Shown one piece after another: positions 59,576-64,000 of a DNA stretch of 64,000 nt; position 1 is the stretch's first letter, and each line of letters starts with the position of its first letter. Position numbers and translations under genes: made by a program. This DNA comes from Sphingobium sp. SCG-1. GTDB taxonomy: Bacteria; Pseudomonadota; Alphaproteobacteria; Sphingomonadales; Sphingomonadaceae. Below the pieces are notes generated by a model. The model did not search any database. It was not told the DNA's origin and saw only the letters and a program-made list of their open reading frames with translations. The stretch covers positions 1 to 64,000 of the forward strand of contig NZ_CP026372.1 of the NCBI RefSeq assembly GCF_002953135.1. The letters are read 5' to 3'.

Positions 59576-61363
59576 TCAGGACTTATAGAGCGCGTCCAGC
59601 CGAGGCTGATAGCGCGCGCGAATGACATGGCGGCGTATTTTCAGCGAAGGCGTCATCTCTTCGTTCTCGACCGTGAAGGGTTCATCGGCAAAGATAAAGC
59701 GACGGACCCGCTCGGTCACGGACAAATCGGCATTCACCCGGTCCACGGCTTCGCGGACTGCTGCAACAAAAGCCGGATTGGCGGACAAGGCGGTTAGATC
59801 GTTCGCAACGCCCACCGTGTGTGTCCAGTCGCGCATCCACTCGGCGTCAGGCACGATCAGACCGACGATGTAAGGCCGCTTGTCGCCTGAAACCATGACT
59901 TGCCCAATCTCCGGCTCCAGAGTGAGCATACCTTCGATCTTCTGCGGCGCGACATTCTCGCCCTTGTCATTGACTATAAGATCCTTTTTGCGGTCGGTGA
60001 TGCGGATGCGACCGCGTGCGTCTATTTCGCCAACATCCCCGGTATGCAGCCAGCCATCGACCAGCACGCGCTGGCTTTCCTGTGGGTTGCGCCAGTAACC
60101 ATGCATGACGAGTTCGCCTCGCACGAGGATTTCGCCATCCTCGGCAATTCTCACCTCCACGCCGTCCAGCGGCGGACCTACGGTATCCATCGCAATGCCG
60201 ACACGCGGTCGGTTGCAGGAAATGACTGGCCCCGCCTCGGTTTGTCCATAGCCCTGAAGCAACGTTATCCCGAGCGAATGGAAGAATATGCCGACATCCG
60301 GGTTGAGCGGCGCACCCCCCGACACCATCGCTTTCAAGCGGCCGCCGAAACGCTGCTGCACCTTCGGCCTTATCGTGCGGTCCACGATCAACCGCATCGG
60401 CATGTCGAGCAAAGTTGACTTGCCCCGTAATTCCTTGCTGCCTATCCGGATTGCCTGATTGAGCAGGAATAGAGGTGCCCTGCCCTGCTTTTCGATCGCC
60501 TTGAGAACTCGGGTACGCAACACTTCGAACAGACGCGGCACGACCACCATGATCGTTGGCCGCACCTCCTCGATATTACCCGCAAGTTTTTCCAGGCTCT
60601 CGGCATAATATATCTGCGCGCTTGAGATGATCGGCAAATACTGTCCGCCGCTATGTTCATAGGCATGGCTGAGCGGCAGGAAGGAGAGAAACACTTCGTC
60701 GCCTTTGCCGAAATCTTCGATCAGGAGTTGCAGGGCGCCCTCGACATTGCACAGGATCGCCCCATGATGCTGCATGACGCCACGCGGCGCACCCCCGGTG
60801 CCGCTCGTGTAGATGATGCAGGCGAGATCGTCCCGCGTTGCCGTCTGTGCAGCGGCGCAGGTTTCGACATCAGCGGGATGGGCGGCGATCAGGTCGCTCC
60901 ACAAAGCGCAACGGACAGAGTCGCCTTGGAAACCCCGCAAAGGCTCCATCCCGATCACTAGCCTCACTTGAGACCGGAGGACGGCGGGCATCAGATCCTT
61001 TGACAGCTTGGCGGTGGACACAATTACCGCCGACGCGCCGCTATCGGTCAGGATATGCGCATGATCCCGCGTCGTATTCGTCGTATAGGTCGGCACCGTC
61101 ACGCCACCTGCCGCCATGATGGCAAGGTCAGCAATGCAGAATTCCGCGCGATTTTCGCTGACCAGCACCACGCGGTCACCGGGCTGAAGCCCTTCGGATC
61201 TGAGCGCGGCGGCGAGCGCCGCCACTTGCCCGGAAACGTCCTTCCAGCTCAAAGACTGCCATGTTCCTTCTCGCTTGCGCCAGAGGAAGGGGCGTTCCCC
61301 CTGCTCCATGGCGCGTGTGAAAAACATGGCAACCAGATTGGGGAAGCGTTCGGCCGTCTGCAT
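59576..61363 (-). CDS. long-chain acyl-CoA synthetase (AMP-forming)
   Basis: Activates fatty acids to acyl-CoA through an acyl-AMP. About 595 residues from ATG 61363 (MQTAERFPNLVAMFF), chosen for the ribosome site AGGAGATGAG directly before it; an in-frame start 21 bases upstream is weaker. Motifs: the P-loop-like YTSGTGGAPRGVMQHHGAI; LLQGYGQTEAGPVISCNRP; DGWLHTGDVGEIDARGRI; and ITDRKKDLIVNDKGENVAP, with VENEEMTPSLKIRRHVI carrying the C-terminal catalytic Lys. The layout matches the FadD/AMP-dependent long-chain group (FAA1-like). It is convergent with the gloAB unit. Confidence 0.92.
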   Translation of the reverse strand: MQTAERFPNLVAMFFTRAMEQGERPFLWRKREGTWQSLSWKDVSGQVAALAAALRSEGLQPGDRVVLVSENRAEFCIADLAIMAAGGVTVPTYTTNTTRDHAHILTDSGASAVIVSTAKLSKDLMPAVLRSQVRLVIGMEPLRGFQGDSVRCALWSDLIAAHPADVETCAAAQTATRDDLACIIYTSGTGGAPRGVMQHHGAILCNVEGALQLLIEDFGKGDEVFLSFLPLSHAYEHSGGQYLPIISSAQIYYAESLEKLAGNIEEVRPTIMVVVPRLFEVLRTRVLKAIEKQGRAPLFLLNQAIRIGSKELRGKSTLLDMPMRLIVDRTIRPKVQQRFGGRLKAMVSGGAPLNPDVGIFFHSLGITLLQGYGQTEAGPVISCNRPRVGIAMDTVGPPLDGVEVRIAEDGEILVRGELVMHGYWRNPQESQRVLVDGWLHTGDVGEIDARGRIRITDRKKDLIVNDKGENVAPQKIEGMLTLEPEIGQVMVSGDKRPYIVGLIVPDAEWMRDWTHTVGVANDLTALSANPAFVAAVREAVDRVNADLSVTERVRRFIFADEPFTVENEEMTPSLKIRRHVIRARYQPRLDALYKS

Positions 61364-61459
61364 CTCATCTCCTGCGGCCTGCATCCCGGTATGGCCGGAA
61401 AATTTCGCCGCTGCCGATTCTATACTGTGCCTGTTACGTAAGGGCCACCTCTGTTGCAG

Positions 61460-63127
61460 CTATTCGGTGCGGGATTCACCGGGACTGCGCGGATCTGCGG
61501 CCCCGACCCAATGGCCATCCTCCAACGCCGCAGCGTTCGCCTTGAGGCCAAGCTTGGCGATGTTGACCTTGTGCCCCATCGCTTCCAGCGGAGCCTTCAT
61601 GGTTTCCAGCGTTGTTCCCTGTTCAAGGATGAGGCCCTGACTGTTGAAATAGATCAGCCCGAGGCCAATCGCGTCCCGTGGCGACATGTCCCAGTCGAGC
61701 CGGGCGATCAGCGCCTTGGCAACCTGCATGATGATCGTCGCGCCACCCGCAGCGCCGACCGTAAAGACGGGCTTACCCTGCGCATCGTAAACGATGGTCG
61801 GCGACATTGAGGACATGGGGCGTTTGCCTGCCTCCACGCGATTCGCGACGGGCGCTCCATCCTTCTCGGGCGCGAAGGTGAAATCCGTCAGTTCATTGTT
61901 CAGCACATAACCATTGGCCAGAAGTTGACTCCCAAACGCGCTTTCGACCGTGGATGTCATGCTCGCTATATCGCCGTCACGGTCGATGGCGATGAAATGC
62001 GTGGTGCCGGCGACTTCCGATGTCAAAGCTGCCGTCCGCGGCTTTGCTCCTGGCGGCGTGCCTGCTTCATAGTTGCCAAGCGTTTTCGTGGGGGAAAGGA
62101 GACGCGAGCGCGCCTTGACATAGGCTGGATCGATAAGCCCCGCGACCGGCACGTCAACGAAATCCCGGTCGCCCAGATATTTCTCGCGATCGGCATAAGC
62201 CAGCCGCATGGCCTCGGCGATCAGGTGCCACGCGACAGGACTATCCTTGCCCAGCTTCCGCATGTCGAAGCGCTCGACCATCTCGAGAATTTGCAGGACC
62301 GTCGTAGCGCCGGAGGATGGCGGCCCCATGCCGCAAATGGTGTACTGCCGATAGGGGCCACATACCGGCGCGCGGTCCTTTGCCTGATATCCCGCCAGAT
62401 CCTCCGCCGTCAGCGGAACAGGGTTCTTCGGTGCATTGCTTACGATGGTCGCGATAGCCTCGGCGTTAGCGCCAGAATAGAACGCCGAAGGCCCCTCGGC
62501 AGCTATCTCTCTCAATATCTTGGCCAATGCCGGGTTACGGATATGCGTGCCGACCGGAGCCGGTGCGCCGTCTTTCCAGTACAGCTTCTGAATAGCCGGA
62601 AAATCTGTCCAGATCTTCTGAACGTTGGATAAGGAATTGAAGAGGCGGGGGGTTACGTCGTAGCCATCTTCCGCCAGCTTGATTGCCGGAGCAAACAGAT
62701 CGGCCCACGGCAGCTTTCCCCACTTTCCATGCGCTTTCGCCATCAGCGCCACATTGCCCGGCACTCCCACCGAATAGCCGCCCGGCCATGCTTCCATGAA
62801 CGGCAGCGGCTTTCCCTGAGCGTCTAGAAAGCGCGTCGGCGTAGCGGCAGCGGGCGCCGTCTCGCGCCCGTCAATCGTATCGACCAATCCAGTCGACGCA
62901 TGATGATGAATAAGGAAACCACCCCCGCCGATGCCACTCGATTGCGGCTCCACTACCGTCAGGGCCAGCATCATCGCCATAGCCGCGTCCGTGGCGCTGC
63001 CGCCCTTATGCAATATCTCCAGCCCCGCATCGCTGGCACGCGGGTCGGCGGAGGTGACAATACCTTGCGCAAGCACTGGATATGGAAGGATGAAGAGCGC
63101 GAACGTGAGAAGGAAGCGTTTAATCAT
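61460..63127 (-). CDS. ggt: gamma-glutamyltransferase
   Basis: Periplasmic enzyme that hydrolyses or transfers the gamma-glutamyl group of glutathione. 555 residues. Signal peptide MIKRFLLTFALFILPYPVLA. Large-subunit segments include ATDAAMAMMLALTVVEPQSS and GIGGGGFLIHHH. The autocleavage/nucleophile threonine is the first Thr of EVAGTTHFIAIDRDGD, and the small subunit contains GKRPMSSMSPTIVYDAQGKP and GAAGGATI. The C-terminal GKRPMSSMSP lid is typical. The gene begins 51 bases after pyrD on the same strand and probably shares its message. Confidence 0.95.
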   Translation of the reverse strand: MIKRFLLTFALFILPYPVLAQGIVTSADPRASDAGLEILHKGGSATDAAMAMMLALTVVEPQSSGIGGGGFLIHHHASTGLVDTIDGRETAPAAATPTRFLDAQGKPLPFMEAWPGGYSVGVPGNVALMAKAHGKWGKLPWADLFAPAIKLAEDGYDVTPRLFNSLSNVQKIWTDFPAIQKLYWKDGAPAPVGTHIRNPALAKILREIAAEGPSAFYSGANAEAIATIVSNAPKNPVPLTAEDLAGYQAKDRAPVCGPYRQYTICGMGPPSSGATTVLQILEMVERFDMRKLGKDSPVAWHLIAEAMRLAYADREKYLGDRDFVDVPVAGLIDPAYVKARSRLLSPTKTLGNYEAGTPPGAKPRTAALTSEVAGTTHFIAIDRDGDIASMTSTVESAFGSQLLANGYVLNNELTDFTFAPEKDGAPVANRVEAGKRPMSSMSPTIVYDAQGKPVFTVGAAGGATIIMQVAKALIARLDWDMSPRDAIGLGLIYFNSQGLILEQGTTLETMKAPLEAMGHKVNIAKLGLKANAAALEDGHWVGAADPRSPGESRTE

Positions 63128-63178
63128 CGGGCAAGAGTATCGGCTACAAATGGTGCGGCAAGCAGTTTGTGCGGGTGC

Positions 63179-64000
63179 TTACTTTGCGTCGACCCCTACG
63201 GCCTGACTGATGTTGGCGAAGCCATCACGCGCAAGAAGGCGGATGAGGCCCTTGTGTATGGTGCGCGCCAGCATCGGCCCTTCATAGACCATGGCTGTAT
63301 ATATCTGGAGCAGGGATGCGCCGGCGCGGATGCGGGCATACGCCTGCTCAGCCGTGAAGATGCCACCAACGCCGATAAGCGGAATTTTCGCGCCCACCGC
63401 CGACCGGAAGTCCCGCAGACGCTGCAAGGCCACGTCATGCAAAGGCGCTCCGGAAAGGCCGCCACTTTCCCCGGCAGACCGTGATCGAAGTTGTGGCCGA
63501 CCGATGGTAGTATTCGAGACAATCAACGCATCGATGCGATGCTTGAGGCAGGCTTCGGCGATGTCCCGGATATCTTCGCCTTCAAGATCAGGCGCGACCT
63601 TCAGGAAAATCGGGGTCTTCTCTGAACCTCGCGCCTGCATGACGGCATCCAGCAACGCGTGGAGCGCCGCCTTATCCTGCAAAGCCCGTAGACCAGGCGT
63701 ATTGGGCGACGAGATATTCACCGTCAGATAATCCGCGAGCGGCATCATGTTCCGTACGCCAGCGGCATAATCAGCAATACGATCGTCAGCGTCCTTGTTC
63801 GCACCGATGTTGATGCCGACAATGCCCGACCAACTTGGCCGTTTGGCAAGTCGCGAAGCGGCCCGTGCCTGACCGCCGTTATTGAACCCCATCCGGTTTA
63901 TGACGGCTCGGTCTTCCACCAGGCGAAACAGGCGTGGTGTAGGATTGCCGGCCTGTGGAAGCGGCGTCAACGTACCGACTTCGGCAAAGCCAAACCCCAA
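63179..64000 (-). CDS. pyrD: dihydroorotate dehydrogenase (quinone), C-terminal part (runs off right edge)
   Basis: Oxidises dihydroorotate to orotate with quinone as acceptor in pyrimidine synthesis. About 273 residues are seen, open to the right edge, so the N-terminus is missing. Class 2 features: FNNGGQARAASRL, GINIGANKDADDRIADYAAG, NISSPNTPGLRALQ (with the catalytic Ser), FLKVAPDLEGEDI, VSNTTIGRP, and the FMN phosphate loop IGVGGIFTAEQAYARIRAGA. The C-terminus is complete. The pathway partner pyrE lies 62 kb away at the left end of the window and is frameshifted. Confidence 0.95.
   Translation of the reverse strand: MGFGFAEVGTLTPLPQAGNPTPRLFRLVEDRAVINRMGFNNGGQARAASRLAKRPSWSGIVGINIGANKDADDRIADYAAGVRNMMPLADYLTVNISSPNTPGLRALQDKAALHALLDAVMQARGSEKTPIFLKVAPDLEGEDIRDIAEACLKHRIDALIVSNTTIGRPQLRSRSAGESGGLSGAPLHDVALQRLRDFRSAVGAKIPLIGVGGIFTAEQAYARIRAGASLLQIYTAMVYEGPMLARTIHKGLIRLLARDGFANISQAVGVDAK

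Overview
This is one contiguous, GC-rich chromosomal segment. Its gene set points to an alphaproteobacterium of the Sphingomonadales (Sphingomonas/Sphingobium-like). The clues are alphaproteobacterial EcfG-type stress promoters (GGAAC-N16/17-GTT), a DUF4169 gene, REP-like repeats built on a CTTCGACA-x-GCTCAG core, the large Pseudomonas-type isocitrate lyase, and the style of the type I secretion locus. The genus is an inference, because there is no rRNA or phylogenetic marker analysis here.

Left part (1-11 kb): the 5' end of coxB; pyrE and pdxJ, both interrupted by small frameshifts; acpS; lepB and an AI-2E-family permease in one run of + strand genes; a lipoprotein serine hydrolase; a Tat-type alpha/beta hydrolase; a small three-helix membrane protein behind a perfect FNR/CRP-type palindrome; a four-cysteine FNR regulator translationally coupled to nadB; REP-like repeats; an ABC ATPase; and a zf-CHCC protein.

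Centre (11.2-42.8 kb): a complete type I secretion locus for a giant RTX protein. It holds an HlyD adaptor (-), a divergent LssB/LapB-type ABC exporter with a degenerate C39-like domain, a MotB/SiiA-like protein, a MotA/SiiB-like protein with a long coiled-coil tail, a PilZ protein, and, on the far side, a TolC protein followed by a 6,941-residue protein. That protein is almost wholly made of about 74 RTX modules whose lengths fall on 79 or 97 residues, an 18-residue step. The parts list matches the logic of Salmonella SPI-4 (SiiA/B proton channel, SiiC/D/F exporter, giant SiiE adhesin). It differs in sequence and passenger and adds a PilZ protein. I regard this as the main discovery candidate of the window. 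A glutaminase, a small hypothetical and a crotonase-family gene sit inside the locus and look unrelated.

Right part (42.9-64 kb): a DAACS-type symporter; isocitrate lyase with a strong terminator; nitronate monooxygenase; DUF4169 and other small genes; a secreted amidohydrolase; a Tat-exported DUF885 peptidase; two convergent genes each behind an EcfG-like promoter (a Gly/Ser/Thr-rich secreted protein and an lmo0937-type mini membrane protein) separated by a near-perfect bidirectional terminator; thrS-infC, with a probable non-canonical AUA start for infC; a STAS-like protein; an ABHD10-like hydrolase plus a TPR protein; the glyoxalase pair gloA-gloB; a DUF6491-like secreted protein; an acyl-CoA synthetase; gamma-glutamyltransferase; and the 3' part of pyrD.

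No tRNA, rRNA, CRISPR array, insertion sequence or prophage gene was recognised. All functions are by reading motifs and family resemblance; no database search or computation was run.
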